Shown one piece after another: positions 17,908-23,683 of a stretch of 64,000 bases of DNA. The DNA is from Streptomyces sp. B1I3 (lineage in GTDB: Bacteria > Actinomycetota > Actinomycetes > Streptomycetales > Streptomycetaceae), in contig NZ_JAUSYD010000001.1 in the NCBI RefSeq assembly GCF_030816615.1, positions 2,232,001-2,296,000 of the forward strand, given 5' to 3'. The translations under genes and the position numbers were made by a program. The notes below the pieces were generated by a model. It did no database searches, was not told the DNA's origin, and saw nothing but the letters and a program-made list of their open reading frames with translations. Every line of letters begins with the position of its first letter. The first letter of the stretch is position 1.

Positions 17908-17946
17908 CTAAGAGGGGTTAAAAGATTCAAGAAGGCTTCCTAAGCC

Positions 17947-17977
17947 TTGACTCTCTAGTCTTCATGTGTGCTAGAGT
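17947..17977 (+). promoter_or_regulatory. Putative promoter of the Lsr2-like gene
   Basis: TTGACT and TAGAGT are spaced 19 bp apart and lie about 57 bp before the ATG of the Lsr2-like gene. The long spacer makes it a weaker match. The purine-rich CAGGGGTC near the ATG could serve as ribosome-binding site. Confidence 0.4.
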
Positions 17978-18033
17978 CGCCTCACTCAATCAGCTACTAG
18001 GCAAACGGCCTGGTCAGAGACTCAGGGGTCAAC

Positions 18034-18579
18034 ATGGCAACCACCGCCGTACCGGTTACCGCAGCCGAGAAGGACCAGGAAGGCGTTAAGGAGGTTGTCA
18101 CTCAGGTTCCTGGTGTCGGCCCCATGACCATCTACGTCAAGGTCTCTGTGACTGACGACGTGGACGGTAAGACCACAGAGGACGTGCAGACTCTCCGCCT
18201 CTCTCTGCCGGTTCAGGCTGAGACTGAGGTTGAGGTCTTGGACGCTGAGGGAGAGCCGGTCAAGAACGAGGATGGCTCTACCAAGCTCACCACTGAGACC
18301 TACTTCAAGAACGTCTGGTACGAACTGGACATGGGGAAGGCTTCCCGCGAGAAGCTTGAGAAGGCTCTCGTCCCCTTCATGAAGAACGCTCGTGAGACTC
18401 AGTCGCCCATCGGCCACACCGCAGCAGCCTCTACCAGCAAGAGCGCGCATGACCTCACGGCTATCCGTGAGTGGGCTAAGGCGAACAACCACGAGGTAGC
18501 CGACAAGGGTCGGATTGCCACCAAGATTGTTGAGGCGTACTACATCGCCGTTGGCAAGCCCAACCCTGACAAGAGCTAG
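18034..18579 (+). CDS. Phage Lsr2-like nucleoid protein with insertion in the oligomerisation domain
   Basis: A 181-aa protein, against about 110 for typical Lsr2. Residues ~34-58 (YVKVSVTDDVDG onward) and ~95-120 (WYELDMGKASREKLEKAL) match the two halves of the Lsr2 N-terminal dimerisation domain. About 35 residues (roughly 59-94) are inserted between them, and 30 extra residues precede the domain. Residues ~139-172 match the Lsr2 DNA-binding domain; KGR at 158-160 replaces the minor-groove RGR. Lsr2 silences AT-rich foreign DNA in actinobacteria, and phage-borne versions are known. The gene runs opposite to its late-gene neighbours with its own promoter and terminator, like a moron. It may repress phage genes or interfere with host Lsr2. 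Confidence 0.8.
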   Translation: MATTAVPVTAAEKDQEGVKEVVTQVPGVGPMTIYVKVSVTDDVDGKTTEDVQTLRLSLPVQAETEVEVLDAEGEPVKNEDGSTKLTTETYFKNVWYELDMGKASREKLEKALVPFMKNARETQSPIGHTAAASTSKSAHDLTAIREWAKANNHEVADKGRIATKIVEAYYIAVGKPNPDKS

Positions 18580-18596
18580 TCAGCCAGTAGTACCCA

Positions 18597-18629
18597 GAGA
18601 GCCCCTGAGACTGAGTCTCAGGGGCTCTC
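18597..18629 (+). terminator. Terminator of the Lsr2-like gene
   Basis: A perfect 15-bp stem (GAGAGCCCCTGAGAC with GTCTCAGGGGCTCTC, TGA loop) 17 bp after the stop codon. It would also stop minus-strand transcription coming from the endolysin side. Confidence 0.75.
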
Positions 18630-18700
18630 GTCATGTCCGGGTACCTTGCTCCTGGTGCTCCTGGTCGGCTGGCTCACAGAGGCTCTGTGCCGACACAGAC

Positions 18701-18808
18701 TTTGTACCGCTGTTTGTACCATCACCCTCCAGCCGGCATTTTTTGTACCATGCTTTGTACCAACCCCAAAAGGCCGGCAGAACCACCTTGGTACAATGGT
18801 TGGTACAA
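18701..18808. repeat. Six-copy GGTACAAW repeat cluster in paired 12-bp spacing
   Basis: Copies of GGTACAAA/T lie at 18701-18708, 18713-18720, 18742-18749 and 18754-18761 (minus orientation) and at 18790-18797 and 18802-18809 (plus orientation). Each pair has a 12-bp period, about one helical turn. The second and third pairs face each other as an inverted repeat. Around it, 18633-18862 contains no gene. The same bipartite element (TACAAA-N6-TACAAT) forms three early promoters at 23,994, 25,594 and 26,518. It may be an operator or stoperator array, or origin iterons. Confidence 0.7.
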
Positions 18809-18862
18809 TCCAGGGGAAGCCCTGTACACCTCTGAGAGGTTCGGGGCTCCCTGGCTACCTCC

Positions 18863-19024
18863 TCAGGCTGGCAGGCTCTCTGAGGGGCTGTCAGGCCCCT
18901 TCTCGCCCGTGCTCTGCATGAAGCCTGAGATAGCCATCGGCTCAGAGCATGAGGGACAGTCGGCATACTCCTTCTCTGAGAAGAAGGCTCTTAGGCAGTC
19001 TCCGCAGTAGAAGAAGTTCTTCAT
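18863..19024 (-). CDS. 53-aa zinc-ribbon protein
   Basis: A small gene whose ATG overlaps the stop of the endolysin gene (ATGA), so it is translationally coupled to it. The protein has FYCGDC and DCPSC, two CxxC-type knuckles 13 residues apart, a classic zinc ribbon, then a serine/proline-rich tail. Its size and position downstream of the endolysin might suggest a lysis accessory, but no membrane segment is present, so it is not a holin. Function unknown. Confidence 0.6.
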   Translation of the reverse strand: MKNFFYCGDCLRAFFSEKEYADCPSCSEPMAISGFMQSTGEKGPDSPSESLPA

Positions 19025-19980
19025 GCTCGGTAGCCAGCCTTAATAAAGATGCGCTTCCAAGTCTCTGCTCCTGGGATTCCATCTGCATCACTGCCTGACC
19101 AACCCTGGCTCTTCTGGAAAGCCTGAATGTTCTTCTTGGTGTACTCAGAGAAGTAGGGACCAGGCTCATAAGCCTTACCGGAGTAATACTTAGCAAGACC
19201 AGCCTTAACCAAAGCCTTATCCAAGACAGTCACGTGAGCATCAATCCTGCCTACCTTGAAGTGGCTGGCTCCTGGATAGGCTGGCATCTTAGGCTTAGTG
19301 ACAGGAGGCTTAGGCTTAGGAGCACTAGGCTTAGGCGTCTCAGGCTTAGTCTCTGAAACCCCGCCGTTTAGCGTCACCTTGACATCGGCACGCACCTTAG
19401 ACATGTCATAAATCTTGCCCGGTGCAACACCAGGGTCCCACTTATCGCTAGACCATTCACCGTGCGCAATGACGCTCTTCTCAGACCATCCATGGAAGTC
19501 ACAGATAGCAGAAGCCAGCTTGCGAAGAGCCGCATACTGCTTAGCGTTCAAAGCGTGTGAACCTGAGTGGTAAATCTCTACGCCGTAGAAGGCGTCATTA
19601 CCGTCAATGCCATTCGAGTTGCCACGAGTAGGCTTGAGGTTCCCTGAGTAGTCCTCATTCTTTACGTGCTCAAGAGTCTTAGGGTCACCGCCACCAGCGT
19701 GGTTAGTGCGTCCCCAACCGATGAGGTAAACAACCCCATCCTTGTCTAGCCCAAAGTGGCATAGGGGACCAGGGAGAGCGCTAGAGCCGTTATATAGGTA
19801 GCCCTCCTGCCTCTCTCCATCTGAGCCTGTGTGGTGGACGATGAAGCCATGTACGGGGCCAAAGCTCTTGCCCGTTGCTCCATCTCGGTTGTGGGTTGAC
19901 CAAGACTTGTACTCCTTGTAAGTCACTCCCCACTTCTTGAGTTGTGCCTTAATCTGACTTGCGCTCATTGGTGTACTCAA
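19021..19980 (-). CDS. Endolysin: N-acetylmuramoyl-L-alanine amidase with peptidoglycan-binding domain
   Basis: A 319-aa lysis enzyme that cuts the amide bond between MurNAc and L-alanine in peptidoglycan. The N-terminal Amidase_2/PGRP domain (residues ~30-195) has the zinc-ligand motifs IVHHTG and IAHGEWSSDKWDPG and the conserved FYGVEIYH. A proline/lysine linker (PETPKPSAPKPKPP) follows. The C-terminal ~80 residues carry a peptidoglycan-binding repeat (FQKSQGW...DGIPGAETW). No signal peptide is visible, so a holin would be required, and none is recognisable nearby. The likely start is a TTG at 19980, 8 nt after AAGGAG; the ATG at 19968 is further from it. Confidence 0.9.
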   Translation of the reverse strand: MSTPMSASQIKAQLKKWGVTYKEYKSWSTHNRDGATGKSFGPVHGFIVHHTGSDGERQEGYLYNGSSALPGPLCHFGLDKDGVVYLIGWGRTNHAGGGDPKTLEHVKNEDYSGNLKPTRGNSNGIDGNDAFYGVEIYHSGSHALNAKQYAALRKLASAICDFHGWSEKSVIAHGEWSSDKWDPGVAPGKIYDMSKVRADVKVTLNGGVSETKPETPKPSAPKPKPPVTKPKMPAYPGASHFKVGRIDAHVTVLDKALVKAGLAKYYSGKAYEPGPYFSEYTKKNIQAFQKSQGWSGSDADGIPGAETWKRIFIKAGYRA

Positions 19981-20015
19981 TTGTTAATCTCCTTTGTGTG
20001 TTGGGTTAGAAACAG

Positions 20016-20080
20016 AAAAAACCCCGCCTATGTGGACCCCCAATGTTTTGCACAGTAAGAATTGGGTCCCTAGGCGGGGC
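20016..20080 (-). terminator. Strong intrinsic terminator upstream of the endolysin gene
   Basis: A long imperfect hairpin (outer stem CCCCGCCTA/TAGGCGGGG, inner GGACCC/GGGTCC and CCAAT/ATTGG) is followed on the minus strand by six T residues. It would end the transcript of the two small genes at 20.2-20.7 kb before the endolysin. Confidence 0.75.
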
Positions 20081-20098
20081 TATCTATTTGATTGTGTC

Positions 20099-20158
20099 CC
20101 CCTCTTATCCGGGATGTTCCACAACATCAACAGTTATTTAGTCTCCGGATAGGAGGGG
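20099..20158 (-). terminator. Second hairpin behind the 112-aa gene
   Basis: A 14-bp stem (CCCCTCTTATCCGG with CCGGATAGGAGGGG, one G-U pair) with a 32-nt loop, right after the stop of the 112-aa gene. Together with the next hairpin it forms a double terminator. Confidence 0.5.
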
Positions 20159-20164
20159 AAGTCT

Positions 20165-20503
20165 TTAGCTGTCTAGCTTGGCAAGGACAGCGGTAAGCGT
20201 CTCGAACATGCTTGAGTCTTTGGTAATGGTCAGTGTCTTACCATCGTCGGCAATCCGCTTGAGAATAGCCGCCCGGTTTCGGGTAAACTCCTTGGTAGTC
20301 ATGTTCTCTACCTCAGACCTGGTGAAGCGCTTAGGCTGCTCAGTAAGTGGCTTACCCTGAAACACGTAAACCTCTCCAGGCTCAGGCTCAATGCTTGGCT
20401 TCTTTGGCTTCTCAGCCTCTTCAAGGCCAATGAGGTTCCTTGCCTCTGCCCTGTCAATGATGTTGGCCATATAGAGAGCAACCACGTCTTCAACGTTCAT
20501 CAT
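20165..20503 (-). CDS. Hypothetical phage protein, 112 aa
   Basis: A 112-aa protein. Its N-terminal helix pair (VEDVVALYMANIIDRAEARNLIGL) resembles a small helical domain, followed by a proline/lysine linker and a charged helical C-terminal half. It overlaps the 66-aa gene by 4 bp. I do not recognise a family. It lies in a short operon with the upstream gene, downstream of the tRNA genes and late module copy 2. Confidence 0.55.
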   Translation of the reverse strand: MMNVEDVVALYMANIIDRAEARNLIGLEEAEKPKKPSIEPEPGEVYVFQGKPLTEQPKRFTRSEVENMTTKEFTRNRAAILKRIADDGKTLTITKDSSMFETLTAVLAKLDS

Positions 20504-20700
20504 TCGCTTGCCTCCTTATCGGAAGCAGAACGCGCTACCTGCTCACGCGTAAGTTCACCGGCCAAGAGGTCTAGAAGGTCCTCGTCTACAAGGGTCAAGA
20601 AAGGGAGTACGGCTAGCACTGCATAGATGGCGTCAGACTCAGCCTCAAGAAGGTGAGCCGCTTCTAGGTAGTCGTTAACCATGGTCTCGTAATCATTCAT
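20500..20700 (-). CDS. Hypothetical acidic helical protein, 66 aa
   Basis: A 66-aa acidic protein with a hydrophobic stretch (AIYAVLAVLPFLTLV). The start at 20700 is chosen because GGAGAAAC lies 6-7 nt upstream; an in-frame start at 20790 would run through a hairpin-like region without a ribosome-binding site. The single hydrophobic segment could be a membrane helix, so a holin-like role cannot be excluded, but the acidic flanks argue against it. Confidence 0.5.
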   Translation of the reverse strand: MNDYETMVNDYLEAAHLLEAESDAIYAVLAVLPFLTLVDEDLLDLLAGELTREQVARSASDKEASE

Positions 20701-20826
20701 GTTGTTTCTCCTATTGTTGTTTTGCGCTTTTAGAAACCCGCCGGTTTTGTCTAATGCCTCAGAGTCGAACTGAGTTTTTCCTGCTCCCAAAGCAGGCGGA
20801 TTACCGTCTTCCTCGCACTAGGTAAG

Positions 20827-20900
20827 TAGTCCCTATCGGATTTGAACCGATACCTGAATACGTTCTAAGCGTATTGCCTCTGCCGTTGGGCTAAGGGACC
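20827..20900 (-). tRNA. tRNA with UAG anticodon (reads CUA, Leu), class I shape
   Basis: The cloverleaf folds on the minus strand: acceptor GGTCCCT/AGGGACT, a D-arm starting GCCC, anticodon stem ATACG/CGTAT with loop CTTAGAA (U33 present, anticodon UAG), T-arm ATCGG-TTCAAAT-CCGAT and discriminator A. UAG reads CUA leucine codons, which are frequent in the prophage genes. The variable loop is short (about 6 nt), unlike the long arm of ordinary bacterial tRNA-Leu, so the charging identity is uncertain. No encoded CCA. Confidence 0.8.
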
Positions 20901-20950
20901 GTAGTCAATAGTTGGCGCTATTGACTGTGATGCTTTGGAGGTGCATCAAG

Positions 20951-21022
20951 TGCCCGGTACTGGATTTGAACCAATGACATCTTCTTTGTAGGAGAAGCGC
21001 TCTACCACTGAGCTAACCAGGC
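20951..21022 (-). tRNA. tRNA-Val with UAC anticodon, C at position 33
   Basis: Acceptor GCCTGGT/ACCGGGC, D-arm GCTC...GAGC, anticodon stem CTTCT/AGAAG with loop CCTACAA (anticodon UAC for GUA), T-arm ATTGG-TTCAAAT-CCAGT and discriminator A. Position 33 is C where U is nearly universal. GTA codons are common in the early prophage genes (for example the Val-Glu rich linker near 24,550). The CCA end is not encoded. Confidence 0.8.
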
Positions 21023-21152
21023 AAGACCTAGAGCCTTTCGACTCTAGGGCCATTGTTTAGGAGAACAATGAACACGACCGAGACAGCCGCAGTAGGTCAG
21101 AAGCCTTGAAGCATCCTGTCAGCCTGGTTACTGATGACCCTTAAAGAGAAGG

Positions 21153-21200
21153 GGGACCTAACCGACTTGAACGGTTACGGACGTCTTTACCGTCGGTCCC
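21153..21200 (-). pseudogene. tRNA-like element lacking a D-arm
   Basis: On the minus strand, GGGACC pairs with GGTCCC and encloses two perfect arms: GACG-GTAAAGA-CGTC (anticodon-arm-like, 7-nt loop) and AACCG-TTCAAGT-CGGTT (a typical T-arm). The D-arm expected between acceptor and anticodon stem is absent. It lies 130 bp from the other two tRNA genes in the same orientation. It could be a decayed tRNA or a structured tRNA mimic. Confidence 0.5.
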
Positions 21201-21229
21201 ATGAGGCAACTAGAGAGAATCGCTGCCTA

Positions 21230-21267
21230 CACATAGAAGGAGCTGTCACAAGGGTGATTCTGTGACA
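21230..21267 (-). promoter_or_regulatory. Late promoter-like module, copy 2
   Basis: TGTCACA, a 10-bp spacer and TGTGACA, with CACATA (TATGTG on the minus strand) 8 nt away: the same geometry as 17870-17907. It stands in front of the tRNA genes and the 66-aa/112-aa gene pair. The surrounding sequence (GAGCTGTCACAAG) is also shared between copies. Confidence 0.55.
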
Positions 21268-21296
21268 GCCCCTAAGAAGAATCTTCAAAGCAGAAA

Positions 21297-21316
21297 CCCC
21301 GCCGTTTCCAGCGGGG
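21297..21316 (-). terminator. Terminator behind the DUF2637 gene
   Basis: A CCCCGC/GCGGGG stem with an 8-nt loop, followed on the minus strand by GTTTC, within 30 bp of the stop codon. Confidence 0.55.
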
Positions 21317-21326
21317 CTCTTAGCTC

Positions 21327-22196
21327 TTACTTCATGCGGTTGATGCTCTTGGTTACCGTATTGATGGGAACCTCAGTCTTCTTGATGTTGCTGACCTTCT
21401 TCCTAATGGCTTCTCGGTCGGTCTCTCCATTGCGGTACATCGTCTGCACTAGACGAGCAATGCTCATGTCCTCTGACAGTTCAGGGAACGTGTCCTCTAG
21501 CTCTTTGGCCGATGGTGTCCGCGTCACCTTCTTGGTGACAACCTTCTTAGTGTCCTTGCGAACAGCCTGTGTGTCCTTCTGAGCCGCTGTCACTGTCCTC
21601 TTGGTGTCCTGCTGTCCCTGTCCCTCTGTGACAGCCTCAGGGACGCTCACAGTGTCCTTCTGTCCGGCTGTCTCGGCTGCTGTCACGTTGTCCAGTCGGA
21701 AGAGGACAACCTTACTGAATGACTTGAACGTCTTTGCCGGATAGCGGAACCAAGAAATCTTTCCAAAGACAGGCATTGCCTTAGCCACTCGGCCACGCTT
21801 CCTAAGCTCAGTCTTGTTGGTGAACTTAAGGAACATCTCAAAGAGAATGCCAGCAATGATGGTCGGAGCCGAGAAGAACACCTTACCCTCAATGCCCAAT
21901 CCCATCATGTCCGCGTGCATGAAGTTAAGCCATGCAGAGACAGTCACAAAGCCTAGTGTTGCAAGACGCGCCATAAAGCCTGAGTCATCTGACTTAGCGT
22001 ATTCACTAGCAAGTAGTGCCACATAAAGAGCCGCCCCATCAAAGGCGACCGATACCGCACCGGCCAAAATGCCCGGCATTCCAAACTCATCCATTGCCAT
22101 GGTGAACATGCTCCACCATGAGATAGCCAGTGCAGTCATAAGGACTGTTCCAAAGCCAATCCACTGAGCCACCTTCTTAATCGTTACCTTGTTCAT
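21327..22196 (-). CDS. DUF2637-type membrane protein
   Basis: A 289-aa protein with about four membrane segments in the first ~130 residues (WIGFGTVLMTALAISWW, GAVSVAFDGAALYVALL and two more). This is the layout of DUF2637 (SpdA-like) proteins found on Streptomyces plasmids, integrative elements and some phages. The C-terminal half is cytoplasmic, with a low-complexity linker containing four QKDT/KRKDT-like units and then a charged helical domain. I start at ATG 22196, with GGGAG 6 nt upstream; another ATG lies at 22202. A role in transfer, DNA localisation or superinfection exclusion is conceivable, but none is established by the sequence. Confidence 0.68.
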   Translation of the reverse strand: MNKVTIKKVAQWIGFGTVLMTALAISWWSMFTMAMDEFGMPGILAGAVSVAFDGAALYVALLASEYAKSDDSGFMARLATLGFVTVSAWLNFMHADMMGLGIEGKVFFSAPTIIAGILFEMFLKFTNKTELRKRGRVAKAMPVFGKISWFRYPAKTFKSFSKVVLFRLDNVTAAETAGQKDTVSVPEAVTEGQGQQDTKRTVTAAQKDTQAVRKDTKKVVTKKVTRTPSAKELEDTFPELSEDMSIARLVQTMYRNGETDREAIRKKVSNIKKTEVPINTVTKSINRMK

Positions 22197-22358
22197 TGTC
22201 ATTCTCCCAAATGTGTAGTGTCCCTTCTTGTTGAAGCGGACTGTCACCTTCTTAGTGACTCTAATGAGTATGACATAGGGGGTGTTATGAAGCAACTAAT
22301 CAGAGGACACCCGCCGCTTATTCATAAGGCTTAGCCGGACAGTCATATGACAAAGCAA

Positions 22359-22393
22359 AAGAGCCCCTGTCCCGATTAAGGACAGAGGCTCTT
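22359..22393 (-). terminator. Terminator of the ATPase-fold gene
   Basis: An AAGAGCC-CTGTCC/GGACAG-GGCTCTT stem followed by TTTTGCTTTG on the minus strand, 22 bp after the stop codon. Confidence 0.7.
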
Positions 22394-22414
22394 AGGTGAC
22401 TCTCTTAGTGGCTC

Positions 22415-22846
22415 TTACTTACGTAGCTCGAACCACACGCGCTTACCGGGAGTTGTCCCGCCGCTCCCATCAAAGAGGTGAGTGTGGTCATAGCCCCACT
22501 TGTCCGCGAGAAGGTGGACGAGGAGAAGCCCCTTACCCGATTGACACTCAGGGTCGCGCACGGCCACGTACGGGGCTTCTGTTGAGTAGTCCCATACCTC
22601 AACCTTGAGCCGGTCGTCATACATAAGCCACACGGTTTGTGTGAGCGCATCCGGAGAAGGGATGCGAATAGCGTTGGTCAGCAACTCCGAGAAGCAGACA
22701 GTTGCGTCCTCTTCAAAGCGAGTGGCGTCTATAGAAGCCAGCCACTTACGGAACATCACCCTTGAGAGAGGGACGCAACCGGGGTTTTGAGACCAAGACC
22801 AAGTCTTGACTTGCAGAATCCTTTGGCTCTCACCGAGAAGGGTCAT
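22415..22846 (-). CDS. HATPase_c-fold protein (RsbW/SpoIIAB-like)
   Basis: A 143-aa protein with the N box of GHKL ATPases (FSELLTNAI), a DxS/T strand (VEVWDYST) and a G-rich loop (SGKGLLLVHLLADKWG). Streptomyces genomes carry many such lone anti-sigma-like ATPases, often next to small DNA-binding proteins. Here the partner would be the divergently encoded GntR protein. The GC content looks closer to the host than that of the structural genes. A role in lysogeny control is inference. Confidence 0.72.
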   Translation of the reverse strand: MTLLGESQRILQVKTWSWSQNPGCVPLSRVMFRKWLASIDATRFEEDATVCFSELLTNAIRIPSPDALTQTVWLMYDDRLKVEVWDYSTEAPYVAVRDPECQSGKGLLLVHLLADKWGYDHTHLFDGSGGTTPGKRVWFELRK

Positions 22847-23056
22847 CGGCTATTCCCTACGCTTTGGTTATGCTGCACTCGTCTGCGCTCCTATTCGGCG
22901 TGGACCAGACCCCGGACCGTTCGCGCGGTGCCGGGGTCACCTGTCTGACGTTGCAGGTCAGAGGCTACCGCTCCATACCACTACAGGTCACTACCTACCG
23001 CCACATGGAGCCACCCACCGCGCTGAGTGGCTGGTCACGGCCCTAGTTTCCGACCT
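22847..23056. promoter_or_regulatory. Divergent control region between ATPase-fold and GntR genes
   Basis: This 210-bp region contains direct repeats CAGGTCA at 22954-22960 and 22984-22990, exactly 30 bp apart (about three helical turns), with CTGAC-N7-GTCAG overlapping the first. These are good candidates for GntR operator sites. No -35/-10 pair stands out. Confidence 0.4.
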
Positions 23057-23287
23057 ATGAGCGATGAGGTTGAGTACGTCTACGTGCAGGTTGCCGACAG
23101 GGTGGAGGCAGACATCAGGGCCGGACGGCTCTCAGTCGGCGCACGCCTGCCCAACGAGCGGGACATGGGCTCTCAGTACGGTGTGGCTCCAGGAACGGCT
23201 AGAAGGGCCGTAGCGCTTCTTAGAGAGCGTGGCTTGGTGAAGACCCTCCCCAACAAGGGGACGTTTGTGGTCTCGGTCCCCTCATAG
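23057..23287 (+). CDS. Small GntR-family winged-helix regulator
   Basis: A 76-aa protein consisting only of the GntR DNA-binding domain: YVQVADRVEADIRAGRLSVGARLPNERDM, then VAPGTARRAVALLRERG and a wing (KGTFVVS). It has no ligand-binding domain. KorSA/pSAM2-type GntR repressors control integrative elements of Streptomyces, so this is the best candidate for a lysogeny repressor in the window. It faces the early region and starts at ATG 23057. Confidence 0.75.
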   Translation: MSDEVEYVYVQVADRVEADIRAGRLSVGARLPNERDMGSQYGVAPGTARRAVALLRERGLVKTLPNKGTFVVSVPS

Positions 23288-23422
23288 CCTTGACCGGCTG
23301 GCAGATGCCTCTAGAAGGCCCCTGGTTTTTAATCTACCGGCCTTTTAATTACTCCTGGTCTCTCTGGCGGGTCACCTTTCCGCAATGCCTTCAAAAGGCT
23401 TCTACGGCCTTACCCATAAGAT

Positions 23423-23451
23423 TTGACAAAGGCGGCCTCATGGCTTACTTT
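23423..23451 (+). promoter_or_regulatory. Consensus sigma-70-type early promoter
   Basis: TTGACA, 17 bp, TACTTT: the best housekeeping promoter in the prophage. Right at the expected start lie two GGTTAAA repeats (23452-23458 and 23461-23467, 9-bp period), well placed for a repressor. Confidence 0.7.
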
Positions 23452-23457
23452 GGTTAA

Positions 23458-23555
23458 ACTGGTTAAAAAGAAGAGATGAAGAGCAAAGAGACCTAGAGCA
23501 AGAGAACAGCCAGTAGATAGAAGTAAGAAGACTAGCCCCGGCATCGTCCGGGGCT
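23458..23555 (+). ncRNA. Candidate ~100-nt small RNA
   Basis: The transcript from the promoter at 23423-23451 would start near 23458 and run into a terminator hairpin (AGCCCCGG-CATCGT-CCGGGGCT at 23534-23555, then TTCTTC). Only a six-codon ORF fits inside. It is either a small regulatory RNA or an attenuated leader of the early transcript. This is inferred from promoter and terminator spacing alone. Confidence 0.4.
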
Positions 23556-23572
23556 TCTTCATGTCCAGAGGG

Positions 23573-23683
23573 TGTACCCATCTTGGGTACAGAGAACCCG
23601 CCATTCTGGTTCTACCCACCCCCATTCTGATATACAGAATGGCCATTCGCATAGTCAGAACGGTCATTCGCGTATGTCGGAAC
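23573..23683. repeat. Dense palindrome and direct-repeat cluster
   Basis: In ~110 bp lie TGTACCC-N5-GGGTACA (23573-23591), GAACC...GGTTC (about 23594-23612), the perfect palindrome CCATTCTG-N5-CAGAATGG (23622-23642), and tandem imperfect ~21-bp repeats beginning GGCCATTCGC (23641) and GGTCATTCGC (23662). It could be an operator complex or a replication origin. It belongs to the gene-poor 23,288-24,198 stretch. Confidence 0.6.

Noticed and set aside
20500..20700. 66-aa protein as the holin
   Set aside because: It has only one weak hydrophobic segment with acidic flanks and is not next to the endolysin without a terminator. The evidence is insufficient.
21061..21120. Tiny ORF after AGGAG near 21070 (13 codons)
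   Set aside because: It is too short to support and lies in the antisense strand of the tRNA region.
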